The notes beneath the pieces are model-generated. The model searched no databases. It saw nothing but the letters and a program-made list of their open reading frames with translations, and had not been told where the DNA came from. 64,000 nt of DNA from Methylibium sp035476815 (GTDB taxonomy: Bacteria; Pseudomonadota; Gammaproteobacteria; Burkholderiales; Burkholderiaceae_C). The translations under genes and the position numbers were made by a program. Numbering within the stretch: the stretch's first letter is position 1; every line of letters begins with the position of its first letter. The DNA is taken from contig DATILD010000009.1 in NCBI GenBank assembly GCA_035476815.1, positions 68,830-132,829 on the forward strand. The letters are read 5' to 3'. This document shows positions 1 through 9,978 of this stretch, piece after piece.

Positions 1-180
1 GGCATCCGCCTTGGTCTTCAGCACCTTGCGGCCACGGTAGAAGCCGGTCGGGCTGATGTGGTGGCGCAGGTGGGTCTCGCCGGTGGTCGGCTCGATCGCG
101 GTGCCCGGCGTCGTCAGGGCATTGTGCGAACGGTGCATGCCGCGCTTGGACGGCGACTTCTTGTTCTGTTGAACGGCCAT
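1..180 (-). CDS. rpmF: 50S ribosomal protein L32 (3' end at window edge)
   Basis: L32 is a small zinc-free or zinc-binding protein of the large ribosomal subunit. The reverse strand from 180 reads MAVQQNKKSPSKRGMHRSHN, the usual betaproteobacterial L32 start, then a conserved GETHLRHHISPTGFYRGRKV stretch. Sixty codons are inside the window and end in KTKADA, which is about full length, so only the stop codon or a residue or two is missing. A good ribosome binding site (AGGAGC) lies 5' of the ATG. It follows yceD on the same strand, the normal yceD-rpmF order; plsX/fabH would be expected beyond the edge. Confidence 0.96.
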   Translation of the reverse strand, partial: MAVQQNKKSPSKRGMHRSHNALTTPGTAIEPTTGETHLRHHISPTGFYRGRKVLKTKADA

Positions 181-308
181 GGTGGGCTCCTGGGAAGGGC
201 TGGGCGCGGGGCAGGCCCGGCGCGGTCCGCAGTGCCCGTAGCCGGATGGCAGGCCGGGTTGCCGCGGAAAAGCCCGCAAGTATAGCAGCCGGCGCCGGGC
301 GGCCCGGT

Positions 309-869
309 TCAGTGCGTCGGGCCGGGCTTCTTCAAGGCCGCCAGCGCCGCGAAGGGGTGGGGGGGCTCGGGCTCGTCGTCGGCCGGGGCCGGTTCGGCCG
401 CCGGCAGCGCGACCGGGCAGGTCTCGTGGCGCGGCACCAGCGGCAGCGCGAGCAGCAACTCGTCCTCGACCAGCTCGCGCAGGTCGAACGTGCGGTTCAG
501 GGCCAGCACGTCCTCGTCGCTCTCGGCGTCCAGTTCGGCAGCCTGGGCCTCGCCGGCGACGAAACGCACCGGCGGCCGATCCAGTTCGACCGGCGTTTCC
601 ACCGGCAGCAGGCAGCGCTGGCATTCGAGCCGCAGCACCGCACGGGCCCGCAGCTCGACCCGCAACTCGGGCGGCACCCCGGCGCGCCGCCGACACAGCC
701 CGCGGGCGGACCACTCGACATGCTCGTCCGGTCGCGGCGGCGCGTCGACGCTGGCCGTCGCGGCGAGCCGCGGCAGCTCGGCCAGCGGCCAAGCGCCGGC
801 CAGCTCGGCACCGGCCTCGGCAAAGGCCTCGACGTCGAGGCGCAGGGGGTTGAAGTCACGGCCGCTCAT
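309..869 (-). CDS. yceD: YceD/DUF177 family, 23S rRNA accumulation protein
   Basis: YceD proteins are needed for normal 23S rRNA accumulation and sit directly upstream of rpmF in most proteobacteria, as here. The protein shows the family's cysteine pair (LECQRCLLP) in the middle and the typical acidic tail segment (DEDVLALNRTFDLRELVEDE) followed by a conserved cysteine (PRHETCPV). I chose the ATG at 869 (MSGRDFNPLRLDVEAFA...), 186 aa, because the frame-extended start at 917 would run into the divergent yceF gene beginning at 905 and would add residues that do not look conserved. The 128-base gap to rpmF is unremarkable apart from the rpmF ribosome binding site. Confidence 0.9.
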   Translation of the reverse strand: MSGRDFNPLRLDVEAFAEAGAELAGAWPLAELPRLAATASVDAPPRPDEHVEWSARGLCRRRAGVPPELRVELRARAVLRLECQRCLLPVETPVELDRPPVRFVAGEAQAAELDAESDEDVLALNRTFDLRELVEDELLLALPLVPRHETCPVALPAAEPAPADDEPEPPHPFAALAALKKPGPTH

Positions 870-904
870 CGCCCGGCAAGTGTAGGCGCCGCGACAATGC
901 GCGC

Positions 905-1516
905 ATGACTGCGCCACGCCCTGCCCCGCCGCCCCGGCTGATCCTCGGTTCGACCTCGCGCTACCGGCGCGAGCTGCTCGAACGGCTCGGCCTGCCCTTC
1001 GAGTCCGTCGCGCCGCAGGTGGACGAGACCCCGCTCGCCGGCGAGGCGCCCGCCGCGCTGGCCGAACGACTGGCCTGGGCCAAGGCCCGCGAGGTGGCCA
1101 CGCGCCACGCGGACGCGGTGGTGATCGGCTCGGACCAGGTGGCCGAGCTCGACGGCCAGGCCATCGGCAAGCCCGGCACGCATGACAACGCCGTCGCGCA
1201 GCTGCGCGCGATGAGCGGCCGGGCCGTCGTGTTCCACACCGCGCTGGCGGTGCTGCGGCCGGCCACCGGCTACGCCGAGTTGCGGCGCGTGCCCGTCACG
1301 GTGCGCTTCCGGACCCTGGGCGACGCCGAGATCGAGACCTACCTGCGCGCCGAACGGCCCTACGACTGTGCCGGCAGCGCCAAGTCCGAGGGGCTGGGCA
1401 TCGCGCTGCTGGAGGCGATCGAGTCGGACGACCCGACCGCGCTGGTCGGCCTGCCGCTGATCGCCACCGCCCGGCTGCTGCGTGCGGCCGGCCTCGACCC
1501 GCTGGCCGCCCGATGA
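905..1516 (+). CDS. yceF: Maf-family nucleotide pyrophosphatase, YceF type
   Basis: Maf proteins hydrolyse non-canonical nucleoside triphosphates to monophosphates; the YceF branch prefers 7-methyl-GTP. The 203-aa product has the family landmarks in order: LILGSTSRYRRELLERLGLP near the N-terminus, APQVDETP, VIGSDQVAELDG and the GKPGT loop, then CAGSAKSEGLGIALLE near the C-terminus, all close to E. coli YceF rather than to the dTTP/UTP-type YhdE. It is divergent from yceD and its last codons overlap the next gene by 4 bases (ATGA), so the two are probably cotranslated. Confidence 0.92.
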   Translation: MTAPRPAPPPRLILGSTSRYRRELLERLGLPFESVAPQVDETPLAGEAPAALAERLAWAKAREVATRHADAVVIGSDQVAELDGQAIGKPGTHDNAVAQLRAMSGRAVVFHTALAVLRPATGYAELRRVPVTVRFRTLGDAEIETYLRAERPYDCAGSAKSEGLGIALLEAIESDDPTALVGLPLIATARLLRAAGLDPLAAR

Positions 1517-2277
1517 CGCCCGGCACGCTCTGGCTGGTGCCGAACACGCTCGACCTCGGCACGCCCGACGCCGCGAGCGTTGACCTGCGCGCCGTGCTGC
1601 CCCAGGGCGTGATCGAGACCGCCGCACGCCTCGCCCACTGGGTCTGCGAGAACGCGAAGACCACGCGTGCCTTCCTGAAGCGGGTCGATGCCGTCGTGCC
1701 GCTCGCGCGGCCGTTGCAGGCCATCGACATCCGCGAGCTGCCGCGCCCGCCCAAGGGCCGGCCCGCGGCGGAGGCCATCGACCTGAAGCCCCTGCTCGCG
1801 CCGGCACTGGCCGGCGAGGACCTCGGCCTGATCAGCGAGGCCGGCCTGCCCGCGGTGGCCGACCCCGGCGCGGCGCTGGTCGCCGCCGCCCACGCCGCCG
1901 GCGTGCCGGTTCGGCCGCTGGCGGGCCCGAGCGCGCTGCTGCTGGCGCTGGCGGCCAGCGGGCTCGAAGGCCAGAGCTTCGCCTTCGTCGGCTATGTGCC
2001 GCAGGAGGCCAGCGCGCAGGCGCAGCGTCTGAAAGAGCTGGAAGCGCTGTCGCGTCGGCTCGGCCAGACCCAGTTGATGATCGAGACGCCCTACCGCAAT
2101 GCCGCGCTGCTGCGTGGTCTGCTCGCGGCGCTGGCGCCGGCGACGCGGCTGTCTGTGAGTTGCGGACTGACGCTGGCGGCCGGCTTCACGCGCAGCGACA
2201 GCATCGCCGGCTGGCGCGAGCGGCCGACCGAGCTGCCAGCGGACCTGCCGGCGGTGTTCGCGCTGCTGGCGCGCTGA
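1513..2277 (+). CDS. SAM-dependent methylase, tetrapyrrole/RsmI-like fold
   Basis: This 254-aa protein belongs to the tetrapyrrole methylase superfamily (PF00590) that includes the 16S rRNA methyltransferase RsmI. It shows the short-form arrangement: LWLVPNTLDLGTP at the start instead of the full RsmI glycine-rich motif, then LGLISEAGLPAVADPGAALV, the SAM-site segment shared with RsmI, and VRPLAGPSALLLALAASGL. The middle carries FAFVGYVP and a QLMIETPYRN motif (RsmI has FxExPHR here). It overlaps yceF by 4 bases. Its substrate is not predictable; a paralogue of RsmI acting on RNA is one possibility. It is convergent with rhlE, 10 bases away. Confidence 0.85.
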   Translation: MTPGTLWLVPNTLDLGTPDAASVDLRAVLPQGVIETAARLAHWVCENAKTTRAFLKRVDAVVPLARPLQAIDIRELPRPPKGRPAAEAIDLKPLLAPALAGEDLGLISEAGLPAVADPGAALVAAAHAAGVPVRPLAGPSALLLALAASGLEGQSFAFVGYVPQEASAQAQRLKELEALSRRLGQTQLMIETPYRNAALLRGLLAALAPATRLSVSCGLTLAAGFTRSDSIAGWRERPTELPADLPAVFALLAR

Positions 2278-2287
2278 CGGCGACGGC

Positions 2288-3742
<1,455 letters not shown>

Positions 3743-3777
3743 CTGGCGGGATTATCCGCCATGGGCCGGTTCGAGCC

Positions 3778-4875
3778 TCAGCGGTGCGTCACCAGCCAGC
3801 GCGGCGCCTTGAAACGCACGATGCGCGCGTACAGCACGATGTAGGTCAGCCCGAACAGCAGGATGAAGCCGCCGAGGGCGTGCGAGTTGTCCCAGAACAC
3901 CACGCTCGGCACCACCGCCAGCGTGCACAGCAGCCACAGGTAGGGCGCGGTCATCGAGTTGCGGCGCGTCAGCGCCTGGGCGTCGCGGGTGCCGACCGCC
4001 CAGCGCAGCAGGCGCCGGTAGACCAGGCTGTGCAGGTGCACGCCGTCGGGCATGCCCATCGCGCGGCCCTTGACGACCTTGCGGCGGTACATCGAGAACA
4101 GCGTCTCGAACACCGGGTAGATCATCATCAGCAGCGGGAACAGCGGCGAGACCTCGGGGTTGCGCTGCAGCAGCAGGATGCCGAGCTCGGCGACGTAGAA
4201 GCCGATGAAATAGGCGCCGCCGTCGCCGAGGAAGACCAGCCCGGCGGGATAGTTCCAGACGAAGAAGCCGAGCACCGCGCCCACGCCGATCAGTGCCAGC
4301 GTCGCCACCAGGCCGTCGCCGACCTGCGTCGCGACATAGGCGATCGCGACCATCATGATGACCATGCACATCGCCGCCAGGCCATTGAAACCGTCGATGA
4401 TGTTGACCGCGTTGGCGATGCCGGCCACGGCGAACACCGCGAGGAAGGCGGCGCCGAGCGGGAAGGCCGCCACCCAGTCCAGGCCCCACAGGTCGGTGCG
4501 CGTGATCGTGGCGTCGAGCACCGCCGCCGCCAGGCCGGCCGACGCGGCGGTGGCCAGCAGGCGCCAGCGCGGCGCGACGCGGCCCGTCACGTCCTCGGCC
4601 AGACCGGCGGCGAAGGCCGGCAGGCCGCAGGCGAGGACCAGCAGCAGCGTCTGCGCCGAGTCGGTCCCGCCTCGATAGCCGGCGACCAGCGCCGTCACCG
4701 CCAGGCCGCCGACGATACCGACACCGCCGATGCGCGGCGCGGGCCTCGCGTGCACGCGCTGGGGGCTGTCGTCGGCGCCGATGAAGAACAGGCCAGGCCG
4801 CCGCCGGCCCCCTCGCACCGCCAATAGAGTCAGCACGGCCGACGCGGCCAGTGCGCACAGGAACAACAGGAGCAT
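3778..4875 (-). CDS. Polyprenyl-phosphate sugar-1-phosphate transferase, WecA/MraY family
   Basis: Members of this family (glycosyltransferase family 4, PF00953) transfer a HexNAc-1-phosphate from a UDP-sugar to undecaprenyl phosphate in the inner membrane and so start glycan synthesis. The 365-aa product is almost wholly hydrophobic with about ten membrane segments. It carries ANAVNIIDGFNGLA (catalytic Asp near residue 161), FLGDGGAYFIGF near 221-232, and VHLHSLVYRR in the position of the WecA histidine motif. The aspartate pair expected near residue 95 reads ED (GLAEDVTGRV). It is divergent from manC and could initiate the capsule or an O-antigen; the sugar is not predictable. Confidence 0.85.
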   Translation of the reverse strand: MLLLFLCALAASAVLTLLAVRGGRRRPGLFFIGADDSPQRVHARPAPRIGGVGIVGGLAVTALVAGYRGGTDSAQTLLLVLACGLPAFAAGLAEDVTGRVAPRWRLLATAASAGLAAAVLDATITRTDLWGLDWVAAFPLGAAFLAVFAVAGIANAVNIIDGFNGLAAMCMVIMMVAIAYVATQVGDGLVATLALIGVGAVLGFFVWNYPAGLVFLGDGGAYFIGFYVAELGILLLQRNPEVSPLFPLLMMIYPVFETLFSMYRRKVVKGRAMGMPDGVHLHSLVYRRLLRWAVGTRDAQALTRRNSMTAPYLWLLCTLAVVPSVVFWDNSHALGGFILLFGLTYIVLYARIVRFKAPRWLVTHR

Positions 4876-4948
4876 GGGCCGAGTGTAGGGGGCCGGTCGG
4901 ACCGATCGGCGTCGCTATAGTCTCGCCACCCGACACCGACCCACATCC
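4876..4948. promoter_or_regulatory. Divergent promoter region of the polysaccharide operon
   Basis: This 73-base gap separates the WecA-like gene from manC, the first of a long plus-strand series. A candidate -10 element TATAGT lies at 4916-4921, 27 bases before the manC ATG; no convincing -35 is present at the matching distance. An 11-base interrupted palindrome (CGGTC-G-GACCG, 4894-4904) sits just upstream and could be an operator. Both assignments rest on pattern only. Confidence 0.35.
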
Positions 4949-6397
4949 ATGCAGGCCCTCGTTCCCGTGATCCTCGCCGGCGGCTCCGGCACCCGGCTGT
5001 GGCCGCTGAGCCGGGCGCTCTACCCGAAGCAGTTCCTCCCCTTGACCGGCGAACGCAGCCTGTTCCAGCAGGCCGTGCTGCGCCTGGCGGCGCTGGCGGG
5101 TCCCGACATCGCGGCGGTGGCGCCGCTGGTGGTCGGCAACGAGGAGCACCGCTTCATGGTGCTGGAGCAACTGCGCGAGATCGGCACCGGCGCACCGACG
5201 CTGCTGCTCGAACCGATGGGCCGCAACACCGCGCCGGCGCTGACGCTGGCGGCGCTCGCGGCGATGGCGGACGGCGCCGATCCGGTGCTCGCCGTCTCGC
5301 CGGCCGACCAGACCATCGCCGACGACACCGCCTTCGCGGCCAGCCTGCGCGAGGCCGTCGCCGCGGCCGAGGCCGGCGCGCTGGTCACGCTGGGCATCGT
5401 GCCGGATCGGCCCGAGACCGGCTACGGCTACATCCGCGCCGGCGGCAGCGGTGCGGTGCGGCGCGTCGAGGCCTTCGTCGAGAAGCCCGACCTCGCCACC
5501 GCCGAGCGCTACCTGGCCGACGGCGGCTACGCCTGGAACAGCGGCATCTTCGTGCTCAGGGCCTCGGCCTGGGTCGCGGCGCTGGAGCGCTTCCGACCCG
5601 ACATCGCCGCCGCGACGCGACGCGCGTGGGATGGCCGCAGCCGCGACGCGAGCTTCGTGCGGCCGCAACGCGAGGCCTTCGCGGCGATCCCGTCGGAGTC
5701 GATCGACTACGCCGTGATGGAGCAGGCGCCTGCCGCGCCCGAGGCCGGCGTGCGCGTCGAGATGGTGGCCCTCGACGCCGGCTGGAGCGACCTCGGCGCC
5801 TGGGACGCCGTCTGGCAGGTCCGCGAGCGCGATGCCCACGGCAACTGCGCGCATGGCGACGCGATGATCGAGAACAGCCGCAACACCCTGGTCCACGCGA
5901 CCAGCCGGCTGGTCGGCGCCGTGGGCCTGGACAACGTGATCGTCGTCGAGACCCCCGACGCGGTGCTGGTCGCCGACCGCGCACGCAGCCAGGAGGTCAA
6001 GCAGATCGTCGCGGCGCTGCAGCGCCAGGGCCGCCCCGAGGCCACGCTGCACCGCCGCGTGCACCGGCCCTGGGGCTGGTACGACAGCATCGACGCCGGA
6101 CCGCGCTTCCAGGTCAAGCGCATCCTCGTCAAGCCGGGCGCGAGCCTGAGCCTGCAGATGCACCATCACCGCGCCGAGCACTGGGTGGTGGTCAAGGGCA
6201 CCGCGGAAGTGACCTGCGGCGAGCGCAAGCTGCTCGTCACCGAGAACCAGAGCACCTACATCCCGCTGGGCGAGAAGCACCGTCTGGCCAACCCGGGCGC
6301 GATCCCGCTCGAGATCATCGAGGTCCAGTCCGGCAGCTACCTCGGCGAGGACGACATCGTGCGCTTCGAAGACTCCTACGGCCGAACGACGCCATGA
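4949..6397 (+). CDS. manC: Mannose-1-phosphate guanylyltransferase / mannose-6-phosphate isomerase
   Basis: This bifunctional cytoplasmic enzyme makes GDP-mannose from mannose-1-phosphate and GTP and can interconvert fructose-6-P and mannose-6-P. The 482-aa length is standard. The N-terminal nucleotidyltransferase shows LAGGSGTRLWPLSR...PKQF (residues 9-29) and VEKPDLATAERYL; the C-terminal cupin shows RPWGWYDSIDAG and LQMHHHRAEHWVVVKGTA with the metal-binding histidines. No ManB or Gmd/Fcl follows, so mannose itself may be the sugar used. It is the first gene of the plus-strand operon, and its stop overlaps the rfbB start (ATGA). Confidence 0.95.
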   Translation: MQALVPVILAGGSGTRLWPLSRALYPKQFLPLTGERSLFQQAVLRLAALAGPDIAAVAPLVVGNEEHRFMVLEQLREIGTGAPTLLLEPMGRNTAPALTLAALAAMADGADPVLAVSPADQTIADDTAFAASLREAVAAAEAGALVTLGIVPDRPETGYGYIRAGGSGAVRRVEAFVEKPDLATAERYLADGGYAWNSGIFVLRASAWVAALERFRPDIAAATRRAWDGRSRDASFVRPQREAFAAIPSESIDYAVMEQAPAAPEAGVRVEMVALDAGWSDLGAWDAVWQVRERDAHGNCAHGDAMIENSRNTLVHATSRLVGAVGLDNVIVVETPDAVLVADRARSQEVKQIVAALQRQGRPEATLHRRVHRPWGWYDSIDAGPRFQVKRILVKPGASLSLQMHHHRAEHWVVVKGTAEVTCGERKLLVTENQSTYIPLGEKHRLANPGAIPLEIIEVQSGSYLGEDDIVRFEDSYGRTTP

Positions 6398-7455
6398 CGA
6401 TCCTCGTGACGGGTGGCGCAGGCTTCATCGGCAGCAACTTCGTGTTGGACTGGCTCGCGCAGAGCGACGAGCCGGTCGTCAACCTCGACGCCCTCACCTA
6501 CGCCGGCAACCTGCGCAACCTGGCGTCGCTGCAGGGCGATCCTCGGCACGTCTTCGTGCACGGCGACATCGGCGACCGCGCGCTGCTCGACCGACTGCTG
6601 GCCGAGCACCGGCCGCGTGCGGTTCTGCACTTCGCCGCCGAGAGCCACGTGGACCGCTCGATCCACGGCCCCGGCGCATTCATGAAGACCAACGTCGAGG
6701 GCACGTTCACGCTGCTCGAAGCCACACGCGGCCATTGGGGCGCGCTGCAAGGCGAGGACAAGGCCGCGTTCCGCTTCCATCATGTGTCAACCGACGAGGT
6801 CTACGGCTCGCTGGCCCCCGACGCGCCGGCCTTCACCGAGACCCATCCCTACGAGCCCAACAGCCCCTACTCGGCCAGCAAGGCGGCCAGCGACCACCTG
6901 GTGCGCGCCTGGCACCACACCTACGGGCTGCCGGTCGTCACGACCAACTGTTCCAACAACTACGGCCCCTATCACTTCCCCGAGAAGCTGATCCCGCTGA
7001 TGATCGTCAACGCGCTGGCGGCCAAGCCGCTGCCGGTCTACGGCGACGGCCGCCAGATCCGCGACTGGCTCTACGTCGGCGACCACTGCAGCGCGATCCG
7101 CGCGGTGCTGGCCGGCGGCCGGCTCGGCGAGACCTACAACATCGGCGGCTGGAACGAGCAGGCCAACATCGACATCGTCCACACGGTGTGCGCCCTGCTC
7201 GACGAACTGAAGCCCGACCCCGCCGGGCCCTACCGCCGCCTGATCACGCATGTGGCGGACCGCCCCGGCCACGACCGCCGTTACGCGATCGACGCGCGCA
7301 AGATCGAGCGCGAGCTCGGCTGGCGTCCGGCCGAGACCTTCGCGACCGGCATCCGCAAGACCGTGCAGTGGTACCTGGCCCATGGCGACTGGGTCCGCGA
7401 GGTGCAGAGCGGCAGCTACCGCGACTGGCTCGCGACCAACTACGCCGCGCGGTGA
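6394..7455 (+). CDS. rfbB: dTDP-glucose 4,6-dehydratase
   Basis: RfbB carries out the second step of dTDP-L-rhamnose synthesis, converting dTDP-glucose to dTDP-4-keto-6-deoxyglucose with tightly bound NAD. The 353-aa protein is a short-chain dehydrogenase with TGGAGFIGSNF (residues 6-16) for NAD, STDEVYG, and the catalytic YSASKAASDH. Typical family segments NCSNNYGPYHFPEKLIP and YGDGRQIRDWLYVGDHC are present. The start ATG at 6394 overlaps the manC stop; much longer upstream extensions in this frame are antisense-like and were discarded. It begins the contiguous rfbBDAC set. Confidence 0.96.
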   Translation: MTILVTGGAGFIGSNFVLDWLAQSDEPVVNLDALTYAGNLRNLASLQGDPRHVFVHGDIGDRALLDRLLAEHRPRAVLHFAAESHVDRSIHGPGAFMKTNVEGTFTLLEATRGHWGALQGEDKAAFRFHHVSTDEVYGSLAPDAPAFTETHPYEPNSPYSASKAASDHLVRAWHHTYGLPVVTTNCSNNYGPYHFPEKLIPLMIVNALAAKPLPVYGDGRQIRDWLYVGDHCSAIRAVLAGGRLGETYNIGGWNEQANIDIVHTVCALLDELKPDPAGPYRRLITHVADRPGHDRRYAIDARKIERELGWRPAETFATGIRKTVQWYLAHGDWVREVQSGSYRDWLATNYAAR

Positions 7456-7457
7456 CG

Positions 7458-8354
7458 ATGAAGATCCTGCTGCTCGGCAAGAACGGCCAGGTCGGCTGGG
7501 AACTGCAGCGCTCGCTGGCGACACTCGGCGAGTTGACAGCGCTCGACTTCGACAGCGCCGACTTCCGCGCCGACTTCACCGACCCCGGGTCACTCGCCGC
7601 AACGGTGCGCGCGCTGCGCCCCGACGTGATCGTCAACTCGGCCGCGCACACCGCGGTCGACAAGGCCGAGAGCGAACCCGCGCTGGCGCGCACGATCAAT
7701 GCTGTCGCGCCCGGCGTGCTGGCACGCGAGGCCGCGTCGCTCGGCGCGACGCTGGTCCACTACGGCACCGACTACGTGTTCGACGGCTCCGGCAGCACGC
7801 CGCGCGCCGAGGACGCGCCGACCGGCCCGCTGTCGGCCTATGGCGCCACCAAGCTCGAGGGCGAGGACGCGATCCGCGCCAGCGGCTGCCGCCACCTGAT
7901 CCTGCGCACCAGCTGGGTCTACGCGGCGCGCGGCGGCAATTTCGCCAAGACCATGCTGAAGCTCGCCTCCGAGCGCGACCAGCTGACCGTGATCGACGAC
8001 CAGTTCGGCGCGCCGACCGGCGCCGAGCTGCTGGCCGACGTCACCGCGCACGCGCTGCGGGTGCTGCGCCTGCGGCCCGAGCTGGCCGGCACCTACCATG
8101 CGGTCGCGGCCGGCGAGACGCATTGGCATGGCTACGCGACCCATGTGATCGAGTGGGCCCGCGCCCATGGGCAGCCGATCAAGGTCGCGGCCGACGCGAT
8201 CCTGCCGGTACCGACCAGTGCCTTCCCGACGCCGGCGAAGCGCCCGCTGAACTCGCGCCTCGACACCCGCAAGCTGCGCGAGACCTTCGGCGTCGTCATG
8301 CCCCCGTGGCAGCAGGGCGTCGAGCGCATGCTGGCCGAATACCTCGGCCGCTGA
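7458..8354 (+). CDS. rfbD: dTDP-4-dehydrorhamnose reductase
   Basis: RfbD carries out the last step to dTDP-L-rhamnose, the NAD(P)H reduction of dTDP-4-keto-rhamnose. The 298-aa product starts MKILLLGKNGQVGWELQ (nucleotide-binding GxxGxxG), has the HTAVDKAE motif, YGTDYVFDG, and YGATKLEGE with the catalytic Tyr/Lys. FGAPTGAELLADVT near residue 180 is also typical. The ATG lies 2 bases after the rfbB stop, consistent with translational coupling. Confidence 0.95.
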   Translation: MKILLLGKNGQVGWELQRSLATLGELTALDFDSADFRADFTDPGSLAATVRALRPDVIVNSAAHTAVDKAESEPALARTINAVAPGVLAREAASLGATLVHYGTDYVFDGSGSTPRAEDAPTGPLSAYGATKLEGEDAIRASGCRHLILRTSWVYAARGGNFAKTMLKLASERDQLTVIDDQFGAPTGAELLADVTAHALRVLRLRPELAGTYHAVAAGETHWHGYATHVIEWARAHGQPIKVAADAILPVPTSAFPTPAKRPLNSRLDTRKLRETFGVVMPPWQQGVERMLAEYLGR

Positions 8355-8379
8355 ACCGACAAGAACCTCCAGGGACTCC

Positions 8380-9261
8380 ATGCAACGCAAGGGCATCATC
8401 CTCGCCGGCGGCTCCGGTACGCGCCTGCACCCGGCCACCTTGGCGCTGTCCAAGCAGCTGCTGCCGGTGTACGACAAGCCGATGGTCTATTACCCGCTCA
8501 GCACGCTGATGCTGGCGGGCATCCGCGACATCCTGCTGATCAGCACGCCGCAGGACCTACCGCGCTTCGAGGCCCTGCTCGGCGACGGCGCGCGCTGGGG
8601 CATCAACCTGTCCTACTGCGTGCAACCCAGCCCCGACGGCCTGGCCCAGGCCTTCATCCTCGGCCGCGACTTCGTCGGCGGCGCGCCGAGCGCGCTGGTG
8701 CTCGGCGACAACATCTTCTACGGCCACGACCTGCAGGGCCTGCTCAAGAGCGCGACCGACCGCGACGCCGGCGCGACGGTGTTCGCCTACCACGTGCACG
8801 ACCCCGAGCGCTACGGCGTGGTCGCCTTCGACGCCCAGCAGCGCGCCGTCAGCATCGAGGAGAAGCCCAAGGCGCCGAAGAGCAGCTACGCGGTCACCGG
8901 CCTGTATTTCTACGACCGGCAGGTCTGCGACATCGCCGCCGACATCCAGCCTTCGGCGCGCGGCGAGCTCGAGATCACCGAGGTCAACGCCCGCTACCTG
9001 GCGCAGGGCCAGCTCGCGGTCGAGATCATGGGCCGCGGCTATGCCTGGCTCGACACCGGCACCCACGACAGCCTGATGGAGGCCGGCCAGTTCATCGCCA
9101 CGCTCGAGAAGCGCCAGGGCCTGAAGGTCGCCTGCCCCGAGGAGATCGCGTTCCGCGCGGGCTGGATCAGCGCCGAGCAGCTCGAGGCCCAGGCCCAGCC
9201 TATGCTGAAGAACGGCTACGGCCAGTACCTGCTGCAGGTGCTGCGCGAGAAGGTGTATTGA
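8380..9261 (+). CDS. rfbA: Glucose-1-phosphate thymidylyltransferase
   Basis: RfbA makes dTDP-glucose from glucose-1-phosphate and dTTP, the first committed step of dTDP-rhamnose synthesis. The 293-aa length matches E. coli RmlA. Visible motifs are ILAGGSGTRLHPAT (residues 6-19), KQLLPVYDKPMVYYPLS, LGDNIFYGHDL and EEKPKAPKSSYAVTGLYFYD. It follows rfbD after 25 bases with an AGGGA ribosome binding site. The stop is followed by a hairpin repeat before rfbC. Confidence 0.96.
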   Translation: MQRKGIILAGGSGTRLHPATLALSKQLLPVYDKPMVYYPLSTLMLAGIRDILLISTPQDLPRFEALLGDGARWGINLSYCVQPSPDGLAQAFILGRDFVGGAPSALVLGDNIFYGHDLQGLLKSATDRDAGATVFAYHVHDPERYGVVAFDAQQRAVSIEEKPKAPKSSYAVTGLYFYDRQVCDIAADIQPSARGELEITEVNARYLAQGQLAVEIMGRGYAWLDTGTHDSLMEAGQFIATLEKRQGLKVACPEEIAFRAGWISAEQLEAQAQPMLKNGYGQYLLQVLREKVY

Positions 9262-9270
9262 GATGACCCG

Positions 9271-9326
9271 CCCCCGTTGCGGCTTCGCCGCCCCCCCCTC
9301 CAGGGGGCGCGGCGGCCGCTTGGCAG
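9271..9326 (+). repeat. Extragenic hairpin repeat, family R1, copy 1
   Basis: Directly after the rfbA stop lies a segment matching 50352-50410 on the opposite strand over about 55 bases. It contains two successive hairpins: GCGGC-TTC-GCCGC (9280-9292), then a C-run and G-run around CCCCCTCCAGGGGG. In both copies the sequence begins within about ten bases of a stop codon and points in the sense direction of the flanking genes. It may act as an mRNA-stabilising or attenuating element like REP sequences; a role is inferred only. Confidence 0.7.
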
Positions 9327-9375
9327 GTCAGTTCGTGCGTCGCGGGTGCGCGAGCATTTCGGTGGAGCAAATGAC

Positions 9376-9927
9376 GTGAAGGTCACCCCCACCGACCTGC
9401 CCGAGGTGCTGATCCTCGAGCCCAAGGTCTTCGGCGACGCGCGCGGCTTCTTCATGGAGAGCTTCAACCAGCAGGCCTTCGATGCGGCGGTCGGCCACCA
9501 TGTCGATTTCGTGCAGGACAACCACTCGCGCTCGGCGCGCGGCGTGCTGCGCGGGCTGCACTACCAGCTGCCGCCGCATGCGCAGGGCAAGCTGGTGCGC
9601 GTCACGGCCGGCGCGGTGTTCGACGTCGCGGTCGACATGCGGCGTTCCAGCCCGCGCTTCGGCCGCTGGGCCGGCGTCGAGCTGAGCGCCGACAACCACC
9701 GCCAGCTGTGGATCCCGCCCGGCTTCGCGCATGCCTTCCTGGTGCTCAGCGACAGCGCCGACTTCCTCTACAAGACCACCGACTATTACGCACCGCAGGC
9801 CGAGGGCGCGGTGCGCTGGGACGACCCCGCCATCGGCATCGCCTGGCCGGACGCCGGCACGGCGCCGCTGCTGTCGGCCAAGGATGGCGCCGCGCCGGCG
9901 CTGACCGACGCCCGGTGCTTCGACTGA
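9376..9927 (+). CDS. rfbC: dTDP-4-dehydrorhamnose 3,5-epimerase
   Basis: RfbC epimerises dTDP-4-keto-6-deoxyglucose at C3 and C5, giving the L-rhamno form used by RfbD. The cupin-fold product of 183 aa shows FGDARGFFMESFNQ, QDNHSRSARGVLRGLHYQ (catalytic His region), VFDVAVDMRRSSP and WIPPGFAHAFLVLS. I start at the GTG of 9376 (reads VKVTPTDLPEV): family alignments begin here, a GGTGGAG ribosome binding site lies 8 bases upstream, and the longer frame would run through the R1 repeat. Confidence 0.93.
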   Translation: MKVTPTDLPEVLILEPKVFGDARGFFMESFNQQAFDAAVGHHVDFVQDNHSRSARGVLRGLHYQLPPHAQGKLVRVTAGAVFDVAVDMRRSSPRFGRWAGVELSADNHRQLWIPPGFAHAFLVLSDSADFLYKTTDYYAPQAEGAVRWDDPAIGIAWPDAGTAPLLSAKDGAAPALTDARCFD

Positions 9928-9978
9928 GCCGGCCGCCGGCGGCTATGCCCCACAATCCGCCCGCCATCCCGCCACTCG

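Noticed and set aside
3744..3761. Rho-independent terminator between rhlE and the WecA-like gene
   Set aside because: The stem is only 6 bp, there is no T-run, and both genes are on the same strand with it inside the rhlE leader.
3752..6280. Long antisense frame of 842 codons across the WecA-like and manC genes
   Set aside because: Composition is Arg/Ala/His/Gln-rich low complexity, no family motif, and it lies opposite two clear genes; a typical shadow in very GC-rich DNA.
9277..9375. Extended rfbC N-terminus
   Set aside because: The extra residues are encoded by the R1 repeat, and a good ribosome binding site precedes GTG 9376.
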